Source: Nanobdellati archaeon
GTDB lineage: Archaea; EX4484-52; JAADEF01
NCBI GenBank assembly: GCA_015520895.1
Contig: WAPH01000025.1
Location: forward strand, 1 to 17,490
Length of the DNA stretch: 17,490 bases
Direction of reading: 5' to 3'
This document shows, in pieces, positions 6,321 through 14,554 of the stretch (the first letter of the stretch is position 1; the number at the start of each line of letters is the position of its first letter). The notes beneath the pieces are model-generated. The model ran no database searches, had not been told where the DNA came from, and saw only the letters and a program-made list of their open reading frames with translations. The position numbers were made by a program, and so were the translations under genes.

Positions 6321-9300
6321 TTAGTCCCTTTTAGAAATTAAAGATACTGCTTCTTCTTCATGATAACCCGTACCAAAATTATAGTCAAATTTATCTTCTT
6401 CTAAAGAAAACCTTCCTGTAAATATATCTTTTGAGTCTTTTGATAAAGTAACATAATATTTATTATCAGAAACATGCTTAACTTCTACCTCACAATCAGG
6501 ATATCTACTTTTCAAGTAATTTTGCAATTTTAATGCGGTTTTCTCATAATCTATATTACCTTTCTCGTCTTTCTCAATTATTTTGTTAATATTTGTATTA
6601 ATTTCGCTTTGTACCTTGCCCCCCAGGATGTTTTGATAATAGAACTTTCTTCCCATCTCTACCAAAGCCATTGAAGCAGCAGAAATACCTGTACTGAAAC
6701 TCCAAGAACCCCACCAATAAAGCACAGAATCAAATGTGCTAATACCTTCCGGTTTTTCCTCAATAGCCTGATACAATCCAAATAATGTAGGCCCCCAGGC
6801 AAGCCATCTCAAAGTATCGTGCCCAGACATATATTTAGAAGTAAGTTGGTTTACAAGAGTAGAAGTTGCTGTACCTACTGCTATCTCACCTACATTAATT
6901 TTTCCTTCATAAACCCAGGAATTAATACCTGTTGTTATCAAATTAGTAGCAATCTGTGAAGTAAGTGTTTGAGTTGTAATTTCTTTAGTTGCACTGCTAA
7001 ATCCTTTAAAGCCCATTAATGCACATACTGCAGAATAGACACCTCCGCCCAAACCGCTTATAGCCTGAGGTAATTCCATAATAAAAGATCTATGATATCC
7101 TTCTTGTTGTGCATCATACTCTCTTTTCAAATCGGAATAAATAGAACTATAGGAATCTCCTGACATTAATCTATCTTCAACATCATATATTTCATTGGTC
7201 ACTTCCTCATGTTTTTGTTCTATATTCTCTAATTGAGTTTTCATTGATTTACTCATAAGCAGCGCTCCTCCTAAAGTACACACATAAGAGTAATCTAAGA
7301 AACCAAAGCATAATCCATCAGCTTTTCCTAATCCTCCATAACTTTTAGCTTTAGAATGACACGTAGCTCTCTTATGAGGTTTAACAACCATACATCCTAT
7401 AGGACAACCTGTATGTTTAGGTATAGAAAGAAATTCTAACTTTCCTTTTATACCTCCTTTACCAAATGCGTTAGCTCCAAAGGCAGCGTCCATACCTGCA
7501 ACACTCATTGCTGCTTTAGACGACCTACTGGCAATACCGTTTATTTTGTCCCTTTGCTTCTCAAGCTCATCTTTTTGTTCTTTTAAAGAATTTAACTTCT
7601 CTGTTAATGTGCCATAACTATTTTCCATAATAAACTTAAAAGGTATTTCTTTAGTGCCTTCCCTATCCCAAGGTCCATCACGTATCATTATCTTTACATA
7701 CAAAGGAATTTCCATCTCCTGCGTTGTGTATGGTATTGCGCCTGTGAAATCATCCATTAAAAAGTCGAGATTAGGAAGCATACAATAAAACTTCATTCCT
7801 CTTTTTCCATACTTAAATGAATCAATACCTTGGTATTCGCTATTTAAAGGAACACATGTAGCGGAGTAGAAATCCCTAGCATTACCTAAAGAATAATAAA
7901 TAGAGTGCAACTCAAAATCATCTGTATGATACATTTCAGGCACACTTATAATTACACCAATACTACTGGCAGAAAAACTACATAATGGCTGATCATAATT
8001 CACATTTCCATAACCATAATCTTGCTTTAAAACATCCCATATCTGCTGAGTTGAAATAGTAGTTGAAACTCTATTAGCATTATAATCCTCGTAATATTTT
8101 CCTACATTCACAGGAATTATACAAACAGGTAAGTCAGTTAAAGTTTCTTGTGAGGTTTTATAAGCATCCTTGGAAAGCACAACAATTTCTCCGTTAAAAC
8201 TAATAGAAGAATAAGTTGATAAAAGCTCATTAGGTATAACCAATGTTAACGTTTGAGATGCAAATTCCTCATCCACGTGGTCTCCAGAAGCATAATATGC
8301 AAACACCCCTATAGCAGAAACATAAGTAAATTTCTCAACATTATTCAAACTCGCAGTACAGTGCACTTCATTCTCCTCATTAACTTCACATTTTGGTCTA
8401 AGTTCATAAGTTTTTTCTCCTGTATCTATAATCAATTTAATACCTTCATAACCTTCCAATTTGTTAGTTGCCAAATCAGGAGCATTACTCTTCAAAATAC
8501 CGTCTAGCGTTAAATTAAAAGCAGATAAATCACATTTATAATCTTCATCTATTGCGCAACTTACTCTTCCTTCTTCATCACTGGGCACTATAGATATCTT
8601 TGTATCCACGATCTCATAAGAAATATCTTCATATGAGGCTATATCTGCACTGAAAAATACGCTTTCTTTAGATACATGATAACTTACATCATTATTAAGT
8701 GTTGTAGTAAATATAAAGGTTCCTGTTATTCCCTGGCCTTTTAATTTTATTACACTACCAGGTTCAAAGTAACATTCAAACCGAGCTGAAAGATCTTGAT
8801 GCTCTGTTATTTCACAACTCATCTTGTATTCTTTCCCATCTTCTGTTAAAAAAGATCCCTGACTTAAAGAAAAATCAGCATCTGTAGGTATGCCTATAAC
8901 ATCTACGGTTATATGTCCTGAGGGCTCAGAAACTGAGCAATAAGTACTTCCTACCACCGAACTACATTTTATTTGAGAGTCTATTATCTCTACATTAGTT
9001 GTAAAAGCAGATGAAAGATCTTGCAATAAAGTAGTTGCTATGAACGTTGAATCATAAGGGTCTAAAGAGAGATCAGAGACATAAAGCCTACCTAAGTAAT
9101 AAACATCAAACGTTAAAGTTCCTTGATAGTGTAATATACCTCCCTGAACCACAGGAACATTAGAGCAAAACATTCCAGAAAGAACATGAATGTTAGGGAA
9201 TACACAATCATACCTTATCCTTTCATCATCTACTTTCCTACATTCCACACCGGTTAAGTAAAAAGTACGGGAAGAGCCAGAAGGAAAACTAACAGTTAAC

Positions 9301-10748
9301 CTAAAATTCTTAAAAGCAAGATCTCTTTCTCCTATTTCAATATAATTAATTTCAGGATATAAAGTCAAATAAAAAGATTCGCTACCTCCATCATACATCT
9401 CGATGCAATAAGTGCCTTCATCAGCATTATAAACAGATCCTTCTAAATCCTCTCCTATCAATTCATAAGATACGGAAGATAAAGTGAAAGGTTCATATAC
9501 CACCTTATCTATCTTTAAATTAAGAGTATGCTGAGTATTAAATTCCTGATCATCATATACATAAGTAAACAACACATCTATATTAAGTTGTTGAGGTAGA
9601 GAAGAACCGTAATGTCCAGAAATAACGGGTAAAAGGCATAAATAATAATCAGATGATTGCTCGCATTCTACCTCCCCATTAAAGTTATCTAAACTTGTTC
9701 TCATCTTTACAGAAGTAATATAATCAGTATCAATGCCTAAAACCCTAAATTTAACTATTGCTTCTTCTGCTAATTCGTAATAATCAGTACCTTCTATATT
9801 CCTAAAAGTATAGCTTTCTTTGTCTAAGAGTACCTCATAATTAGCGTTTTGCTGAACGTAACTTTGAATCTCCTCTGGTGTTATCAATGAAGTAATAAGT
9901 ACAGGTAAAGAAAAAGTAAAGGAAAACTCTACAGGATCATTATCTCCCATTGTTGCCTTCACATTTAAATCAGCACTAATACTTACTTGATCGTTTTCTG
10001 ATAAATTATCTGTAGAACAAGTGATAACATTATTAACCTCAAAATTGTTTATTTGACATTCTGCCTCTATTAAATTTTCTTCATTCACATTAAAAGTACA
10101 AAAAGACAATGGCATTAAATCAATAGAAACGCCGTTTAAATCCAAAGTAAATGCAGTTATCTTCATGTATTTAGGATTTAAGAAATTAGAGTTAAAGTAA
10201 AGTTTAATTACTAACGGATCTCCCATATCTTTAATATCTGTACACGATTTGTGATATGCTTTAGCTTCTAAATCCTCACCTTCGATCTCGTAAGAGGTTA
10301 ATTGTAAATTTAAATGTTCAGGAGGTAAAGCATTGACACTTATAGTTATTGGTTTCTCCTCGTTATAATCCCTACTATCGTAATTAAAATGAATTCTAAG
10401 GTTAAAAGAATAAGTATCACTTAATGTGGTTAATTCAAAAGGTGTTAGGTAACACTCATACGCTATAGAAGCCACGCTTTCTGTTCTAAAATTGCATGAA
10501 AGAGGTTGTTGATAATTATCTATAGAAGATCTAACAGATAAAGAATCTTTATCAAACTTCATTGGATCAATATTTGTCACAATAACATTAAGTTTAATAA
10601 CCTCCTTTAAAGAATAATAAGGTATACCTTCAATACTTACAAAATCGTAACTGCTTTTCTCAGGAGATACTTGTAAATTTAACTCCGCATTTCCATACTG
10701 CGGTAAAAGTAATATCATCAAAATGCTTAATAAAAGCAGTTTCTTCAC
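6321..10748 (-). CDS. Very large secreted surface protein with repeated Cys-paired beta domains (~1475 aa)
   Basis: Third gene of the second surface operon. A signal peptide (KKLLLLSILMILLLPQYGNA, possible cut after residue 24, numbered from the longer start) leads into about 1000 residues of beta-rich, cysteine-containing repeats. A first module (about 25-290) and a second (about 305-575) share the patterns 'YxFxxIEGxxYY' and 'SYExxGEDLEx'; a third (590-845) and a partial fourth (870-1035) are more diverged. Repeated cysteine pairs (220/234, 506/518, 790/800, 968/992) suggest disulfides. From about 1050 the character changes: a coiled coil (1051-1072), a glycine/cysteine-rich segment (1080-1160), a second coiled coil (1170-1200), hydrophobic glycine-rich stretches (1230-1365) and a small C-terminal domain (1375-1478). 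The start is taken as GTG at 10748, where GGGTGA sits 5 bases upstream; GTG at 10757 is the alternative (1478 aa). No known family recognised; an adhesin-like or contact role is inferred. Confidence 0.8.
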   Translation of the reverse strand: MKKLLLLSILMILLLPQYGNAELNLQVSPEKSSYDFVSIEGIPYYSLKEVIKLNVIVTNIDPMKFDKDSLSVRSSIDNYQQPLSCNFRTESVASIAYECYLTPFELTTLSDTYSFNLRIHFNYDSRDYNEEKPITISVNALPPEHLNLQLTSYEIEGEDLEAKAYHKSCTDIKDMGDPLVIKLYFNSNFLNPKYMKITAFTLDLNGVSIDLMPLSFCTFNVNEENLIEAECQINNFEVNNVITCSTDNLSENDQVSISADLNVKATMGDNDPVEFSFTFSLPVLITSLITPEEIQSYVQQNANYEVLLDKESYTFRNIEGTDYYELAEEAIVKFRVLGIDTDYITSVKMRTSLDNFNGEVECEQSSDYYLCLLPVISGHYGSSLPQQLNIDVLFTYVYDDQEFNTQHTLNLKIDKVVYEPFTLSSVSYELIGEDLEGSVYNADEGTYCIEMYDGGSESFYLTLYPEINYIEIGERDLAFKNFRLTVSFPSGSSRTFYLTGVECRKVDDERIRYDCVFPNIHVLSGMFCSNVPVVQGGILHYQGTLTFDVYYLGRLYVSDLSLDPYDSTFIATTLLQDLSSAFTTNVEIIDSQIKCSSVVGSTYCSVSEPSGHITVDVIGIPTDADFSLSQGSFLTEDGKEYKMSCEITEHQDLSARFECYFEPGSVIKLKGQGITGTFIFTTTLNNDVSYHVSKESVFFSADIASYEDISYEIVDTKISIVPSDEEGRVSCAIDEDYKCDLSAFNLTLDGILKSNAPDLATNKLEGYEGIKLIIDTGEKTYELRPKCEVNEENEVHCTASLNNVEKFTYVSAIGVFAYYASGDHVDEEFASQTLTLVIPNELLSTYSSISFNGEIVVLSKDAYKTSQETLTDLPVCIIPVNVGKYYEDYNANRVSTTISTQQIWDVLKQDYGYGNVNYDQPLCSFSASSIGVIISVPEMYHTDDFELHSIYYSLGNARDFYSATCVPLNSEYQGIDSFKYGKRGMKFYCMLPNLDFLMDDFTGAIPYTTQEMEIPLYVKIMIRDGPWDREGTKEIPFKFIMENSYGTLTEKLNSLKEQKDELEKQRDKINGIASRSSKAAMSVAGMDAAFGANAFGKGGIKGKLEFLSIPKHTGCPIGCMVVKPHKRATCHSKAKSYGGLGKADGLCFGFLDYSYVCTLGGALLMSKSMKTQLENIEQKHEEVTNEIYDVEDRLMSGDSYSSIYSDLKREYDAQQEGYHRSFIMELPQAISGLGGGVYSAVCALMGFKGFSSATKEITTQTLTSQIATNLITTGINSWVYEGKINVGEIAVGTATSTLVNQLTSKYMSGHDTLRWLAWGPTLFGLYQAIEEKPEGISTFDSVLYWWGSWSFSTGISAASMALVEMGRKFYYQNILGGKVQSEINTNINKIIEKDEKGNIDYEKTALKLQNYLKSRYPDCEVEVKHVSDNKYYVTLSKDSKDIFTGRFSLEEDKFDYNFGTGYHEEEAVSLISKRD

Positions 10749-10753
10749 AATTC

Positions 10754-13186
10754 TCACCCTATTTTATGATTTACAGCAACGATATTACAACCATTTTGTC
10801 TCATTTTATTAACAACCTCACCTACATTACAGCAATAACCATCATTTAATAAGCAAGAGTCCACATCTTGAGATTTAAGCAGGTTATAAGTTTCAGGATC
10901 ACATGTGAAAGCTATTGTTTTTAATCTTTTACATACATAACTATTTGGAAGCCCTAAGTTAAGAGAATAGGTTCTTTTATAAGACTGACGACCATACAAT
11001 TTCATACCACACCCTTCCTTAACAAGATTTACAAGATCTTTTTTATAGAAATTATACTGAGCATTAAAATCATCTAAACCGTATTTTCCTGCTGCTACTT
11101 TATAAACATTAAGATAACCATTTGAAACATAGTCGTGGGCGGTTTGTATTTTTTCCACTTTTACCACAGGAATATATAAAGTTATGTGAGATGCGTCATT
11201 AGATAACATAATAAATTGCACGTCGCTTAAATAAGATACTTCATTATTAATGTTAACAGATTCCTGGTTAAAAGTAGCAGGTAAAGAAGAAAAGAGTTGA
11301 GCACGCACATACAAATTAAGAGGAGGTAACTCTATCTCATAATTCTTATTTTTAGAGTTTATATCCAATGCATTAACAAAAGCAATATTATCTTTTGTTA
11401 AATAACTTGTTACTTTCTCCTCCATGTTTTCATTTTCATTAAGTTGAGTAGGATCATAAACCAACAAATCATCTTCTGAAAAAGCAACAATTCCTTCGTA
11501 ATTTTCATCTAACTCATCCTTAACCTCGCAATAATCTAACCATAACAGCGCATTAGAAGATCCCAAACCAGGAATATGAGAGGAAACATCTAAACTATAT
11601 CCATAATTAGGGTTAATTATATCTTCATCATCATAATAGGGCTTAGGTTCAAGATTAGCATGAGCCACTATAAATTTAACATCTACTTTGCGTTCTTTTA
11701 AAGGAGCTAACACCACATTAATAAGCGATAATTTAGAAGGATCGACTCTATCATAATAAAAAATATAGCCTTCTTTTTCCACAACAAATAAAGGATCGTT
11801 ACTATTAGAAGGAATTTTAAATTTTAGATAACCATTAGAATCTGTTTGTCCAACATAACAACCTTTATAATAAACATTAGCTTCTTCAATAAATTCTCCT
11901 GTGCTTTTATCTCTTACTCTCACCGTCAATTCCATACCTGTTGGAGAACATTCTCCTTGATAAGAAGGAGAAGAAGGAGTATAAGGATTAGAATTATCAG
12001 CAATGCCATCTAAAACAGTAGGTGCATAAACTAATTCATTATCAGGATAGTCATCATAACCACAATCTTCTTTTGGCACCATATTTTCAATCATACTAAA
12101 CTCCGCAAAATTATAAACAGCATCTCCTCCTACTAAATCATCTTTTACAGAAACAATATAAGCGAATGGGAAACTATAAGAAAAATCATATCTTTGTATG
12201 CATTCTGCAACAGGTGCAAAAGGATTATAAGAGAGCCATATATTGTTACTAACATGAATTCCCTTATTAAACTTAAAAGTAAAATCATCTGGTTTTCTTA
12301 GAACCACGCTTAATCCTTTATAATCCTTTAGCAAAGATTCAGTTGCACCCACTTTAATTAAATTGTAGTGAGGTGGATCTTCTGGCTCTAAATTTAAAGG
12401 TTTGAAGAAGTCTATGTTTGATAAAAGATAACCATATAATCTATAAAAATGATCGGTTAATTCTACAGCAGAAAGGCTCATACTGTCTCCACATTTTGTT
12501 AAGATACCTCCAGTAGGTAAATAATAAGGATCCGCAGAATAAAGCAGATTAATCATATAAAAATCAGTAAGTCTCAATTTTGACATCATTTCTGTAAAAT
12601 TAGTAGCAAATTCATGAATCTCTTTCAATCGTGTAGGTACTTCCACAAAATAATCAGAAGGTAAAGCCATGCCTTTATACTCTATATTAATATCTGCGAG
12701 AATTTGAACTTTATCATCAAGAATATTTAAACTTAGAGCATTTATTCCATAAAATTTAAAATCCTTATCTTGTTTTTCATATGTTTGCATTTTTTTGTGA
12801 AAATAATATGCAGTTCTTTTTTCTAAAGAATCCTTTATTTCAGAAAGAGAAGGGTAATGGTTTTCACCACACACTCTGTATAATGCAACATAATTCATTG
12901 CATAATCCATAGATTTAGAAGGATAATAAGTACCTTGATAACCTTTAGGATAACCTCCGTTAAACTCTACTTCTTTCAATGCTTGTATAAATGCAGAGGT
13001 TAATGCTTGCTTTACTTCCTCTCTCTTTATAGTTTGCTGATTACTCATTCCTGCTGAGGCAGCCTCGCCTATGGCTTTACCAGTAAAATTAAAGGAATTA
13101 TTATAAACAAAAAGACCTGTAATAATTATTAGAGTTGTTATTACTAAAGCACCTACAGATACCGCAAACGTTGCTTTCCTCGTCAT
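10754..13186 (-). CDS. Membrane-anchored surface protein with carboxypeptidase-regulatory-like domain (810 aa)
   Basis: Second gene of the operon. MTRKATFAVSVG leads to one transmembrane helix (about 7-28), then NFTGKAIGEA, a TM-then-'TGxxI' opening I associate with DPANN surface proteins. Residues 50-390 are a mixed helical/strand region with few cysteines. Residues about 417-497 (MELTVRVRDKSTGEFIEEAN, then YVGQTDSNGYLKFKI) match the carboxypeptidase regulatory-like beta-sandwich pattern, usually a structural module in surface proteins. Residues 500-720 are beta-rich, and the last 85 residues hold seven cysteines (726, 752, 762, 778, 785, 786, 800). The ATG at 13186 overlaps the upstream stop by 4 bases (ATGA), and GAGGT lies 6 bases before it. 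It is coupled to the downstream giant gene. No catalytic residues recognised; probably a structural subunit. Confidence 0.82.
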   Translation of the reverse strand: MTRKATFAVSVGALVITTLIIITGLFVYNNSFNFTGKAIGEAASAGMSNQQTIKREEVKQALTSAFIQALKEVEFNGGYPKGYQGTYYPSKSMDYAMNYVALYRVCGENHYPSLSEIKDSLEKRTAYYFHKKMQTYEKQDKDFKFYGINALSLNILDDKVQILADINIEYKGMALPSDYFVEVPTRLKEIHEFATNFTEMMSKLRLTDFYMINLLYSADPYYLPTGGILTKCGDSMSLSAVELTDHFYRLYGYLLSNIDFFKPLNLEPEDPPHYNLIKVGATESLLKDYKGLSVVLRKPDDFTFKFNKGIHVSNNIWLSYNPFAPVAECIQRYDFSYSFPFAYIVSVKDDLVGGDAVYNFAEFSMIENMVPKEDCGYDDYPDNELVYAPTVLDGIADNSNPYTPSSPSYQGECSPTGMELTVRVRDKSTGEFIEEANVYYKGCYVGQTDSNGYLKFKIPSNSNDPLFVVEKEGYIFYYDRVDPSKLSLINVVLAPLKERKVDVKFIVAHANLEPKPYYDDEDIINPNYGYSLDVSSHIPGLGSSNALLWLDYCEVKDELDENYEGIVAFSEDDLLVYDPTQLNENENMEEKVTSYLTKDNIAFVNALDINSKNKNYEIELPPLNLYVRAQLFSSLPATFNQESVNINNEVSYLSDVQFIMLSNDASHITLYIPVVKVEKIQTAHDYVSNGYLNVYKVAAGKYGLDDFNAQYNFYKKDLVNLVKEGCGMKLYGRQSYKRTYSLNLGLPNSYVCKRLKTIAFTCDPETYNLLKSQDVDSCLLNDGYCCNVGEVVNKMRQNGCNIVAVNHKIG

Positions 13187-13803
13187 AATACTACCTCAAA
13201 ATCAAAAAACAATTGCTTATATAAATATTCTGGTTTTATAGTGCATTGATGCGTATCTGACCCACATTTATAATGAGTATCTGACCCACATTTATAGTCC
13301 GTATCTAACTCACATTTATAAATTTTTACTTCAAAGGTATATGTTTTGGCCTCATCGTCCTCTTTTTTTAACTCATCCGTAACCTCTCTTTTAGGTTTTA
13401 TAGTAAATCTTACTTCGCCTGCTTCATTTGGCTGAATAGGTCCTAATTTTAAACCACTTTCTAAGTTCTTATTACTTATCTCAAATTTATTTAAGTCAGG
13501 GGATGATAAAACTACTAAAAATGAGCGAGGTTGAGAGTAGGTATTACCAACAACGATGGCTACTTCTAATTTCTCATTGGCTTTTATAGTGCTTTTACCC
13601 TTTAAAATAGTTGCTTTATCAGTAGTACCTTGAAGTATGTTAGTCTTTGCCTGTTCTAAAGCACTATCAGATATACCTTTTATGCCTTTCATAGTTCCAA
13701 CTATCCAACTAATACCCAAACCAAGAATAATAACAGCAAATACCACGCCAACGATCATGCCCAAACTTATTTGATATCCTCCTTTTTTATGTTTTTTTAG
13801 CAT
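13183..13803 (-). CDS. Pilin-like protein with Ig-like head and Cys-rich tandem repeat (206 aa)
   Basis: First gene of the second surface operon. MLKKHKKGGYQISLGMIVG resembles the archaeal class III signal (basic leader, K-G, then Q-x-S) ahead of a hydrophobic helix of about 23 residues. After a short helical linker comes a beta-rich region (about 60-165) that reads like an Ig-like sandwich (LKGKSTIKANEKLEVAIVVG; LKLGPIQPNEAGEVRFTI). Near the C-terminus an 8-residue unit, YKCGSDTH, is repeated, giving a run of closely spaced cysteines. The ATG at 13803 is preferred because GGTGA is 4 bases upstream; an in-frame ATG at 13821 would add 6 residues and could serve as a leaderless start. It probably anchors or nucleates the assembly formed with the two downstream products. 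Function is inferred from topology only. Confidence 0.8.
   Translation of the reverse strand: MLKKHKKGGYQISLGMIVGVVFAVIILGLGISWIVGTMKGIKGISDSALEQAKTNILQGTTDKATILKGKSTIKANEKLEVAIVVGNTYSQPRSFLVVLSSPDLNKFEISNKNLESGLKLGPIQPNEAGEVRFTIKPKREVTDELKKEDDEAKTYTFEVKIYKCELDTDYKCGSDTHYKCGSDTHQCTIKPEYLYKQLFFDFEVVL
13253..13324 (-). repeat. 24-bp tandem repeat, three copies, in coding sequence
   Basis: Three head-to-tail 24-bp units lie at 13253-13276, 13277-13300 and 13301-13324. The first 20 bases of units 1 and 2 are identical (gtatctgacccacatttata on the plus strand); unit 3 differs from them at two of those 20. The length is a multiple of three, so copies encode an in-frame YKCGSDTH-like octapeptide in the pilin-like protein. 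Confidence 0.93.
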
Positions 13804-13840
13804 AGTCTCACCTAATAACATAATCGCCTAATAATATTAT

Positions 13841-13860
13841 GATATTTAAAATATATATAA
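13841..13860. promoter_or_regulatory. AT-rich divergent promoter region
   Basis: A run of T and A (TTTAAAATATATATAA at 13845-13860) sits between the minus-strand surface operon and the plus-strand DNA glycosylase gene. Its right part is about 27 bases upstream of the ATG at 13884, fitting a leaderless plus-strand transcript. Its left part, read on the minus strand, would start transcription near 13821, just ahead of the GGTGA-led ATG at 13803. Confidence 0.5.
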
Positions 13861-13883
13861 TTTTTTGAAATAAAGATGAGTAT

Positions 13884-14519
13884 ATGAAGATACTTAAACT
13901 CTACATGACTCTCTTAAAGAAACATGGCCCTCAAAATTGGTGGCCATGTGAAGGAGAAAAATACGGTAATGAAGAGATTGCAATAGGAGCCATACTAACG
14001 CAAAATACTTCATGGCGTAATGTAGAAAAAGCTTTAGATAACCTTAGAATCCATAATCTCTTATCATTAAAAGCGCTTTCAGAAGCGCCTATAATAAAAA
14101 TAGCCGAGTTTATTAAACCTTCTGGTTTCTATAATCAAAAAGCAGAAAGATTAAAAATGTTTGCAGAATACATAACCTCTAATTACGGTAATTTAAAGAG
14201 ATTTTTTGAGCAAAATAAAAGTTTGAATGAATTAAGAAATGAATTATTGAAATTAAAAGGTATAGGAAAAGAAACTGCAGATAGCATATTATTATATGCT
14301 GGATTTAAGCCTGTTTTTGTTGTAGATAAATATACCCACCGACTTTTTATCAAAGAAAAAATATTACAACCTAATGAGAAATTTGACTACGAAAAGATAA
14401 GATCGATGGTAGAGGAGGAAATAAGAGAAGTCAAGGACATGCAAGAGTTTCATGCTCTCATTGTTGCTGAAGGAAAAGAAATGAATGCGAATAAAAAGAA
14501 TAGGTGTGGGCATAAGTAA
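13884..14519 (+). CDS. Endonuclease III-related DNA glycosylase (MagIII-like, HhH-GPD)
   Basis: Predicted base-excision repair glycosylase of the HhH-GPD superfamily. The 211-aa product carries HGPQNWWP (residues 14-21) and ILTQNTSWRNVEKAL, both typical of the endonuclease III-related group that includes Helicobacter 3-methyladenine glycosylase MagIII; a helix-hairpin-helix LKGIGKETADSIL; and the catalytic aspartate D148 in VVDKYTHRL. The lysine that gives endonuclease III its lyase activity (GVGRKTA) is replaced by E130, so a glycosylase-only enzyme is likely. The C-terminus (GKEMNANKKNRCGHK) keeps one cysteine in place of the four that bind an iron-sulfur cluster in endonuclease III, so no cluster is expected. 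Substrate, perhaps alkylated purines, is inferred from the family. Leaderless start is likely. It converges on NAC. Confidence 0.87.
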   Translation: MKILKLYMTLLKKHGPQNWWPCEGEKYGNEEIAIGAILTQNTSWRNVEKALDNLRIHNLLSLKALSEAPIIKIAEFIKPSGFYNQKAERLKMFAEYITSNYGNLKRFFEQNKSLNELRNELLKLKGIGKETADSILLYAGFKPVFVVDKYTHRLFIKEKILQPNEKFDYEKIRSMVEEEIREVKDMQEFHALIVAEGKEMNANKKNRCGHK

Positions 14520-14551
14520 TACGTTGTATTACACGTATTACATTGTAATAC
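14516..14551. repeat. Back-to-back palindromes between convergent genes
   Basis: GTAATAC (14516-14522), then GTATTAC (14526-14532), GTATTAC (14535-14541) and GTAATAC (14545-14551): four copies of one 7-mer in the orientations forward, reverse, reverse, forward. They form two adjacent perfect 7-bp inverted repeats with 3-base loops; the second can extend to 8 bp with one central base. The block fills the gap between the stops of the glycosylase gene (+) and NAC (-). A T run at 14559-14565, inside the NAC 3' end, follows it on the plus strand, so it may form a terminator there. Confidence 0.75.
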
Positions 14552-14554
14552 TTA

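Noticed and set aside
8253..8507. Plus-strand open frame of 84 codons
   Set aside because: It is antisense within the 1475-aa gene with no promoter or ribosome binding site.
13253..13324. CRISPR-like array
   Set aside because: The units are contiguous without spacers, in frame, and encode a peptide repeat.
6247..13821. Mobile island integrated at tRNA-Arg
   Set aside because: No integrase, direct repeat of the tRNA end or transposase was seen; only the abutting position suggests it.
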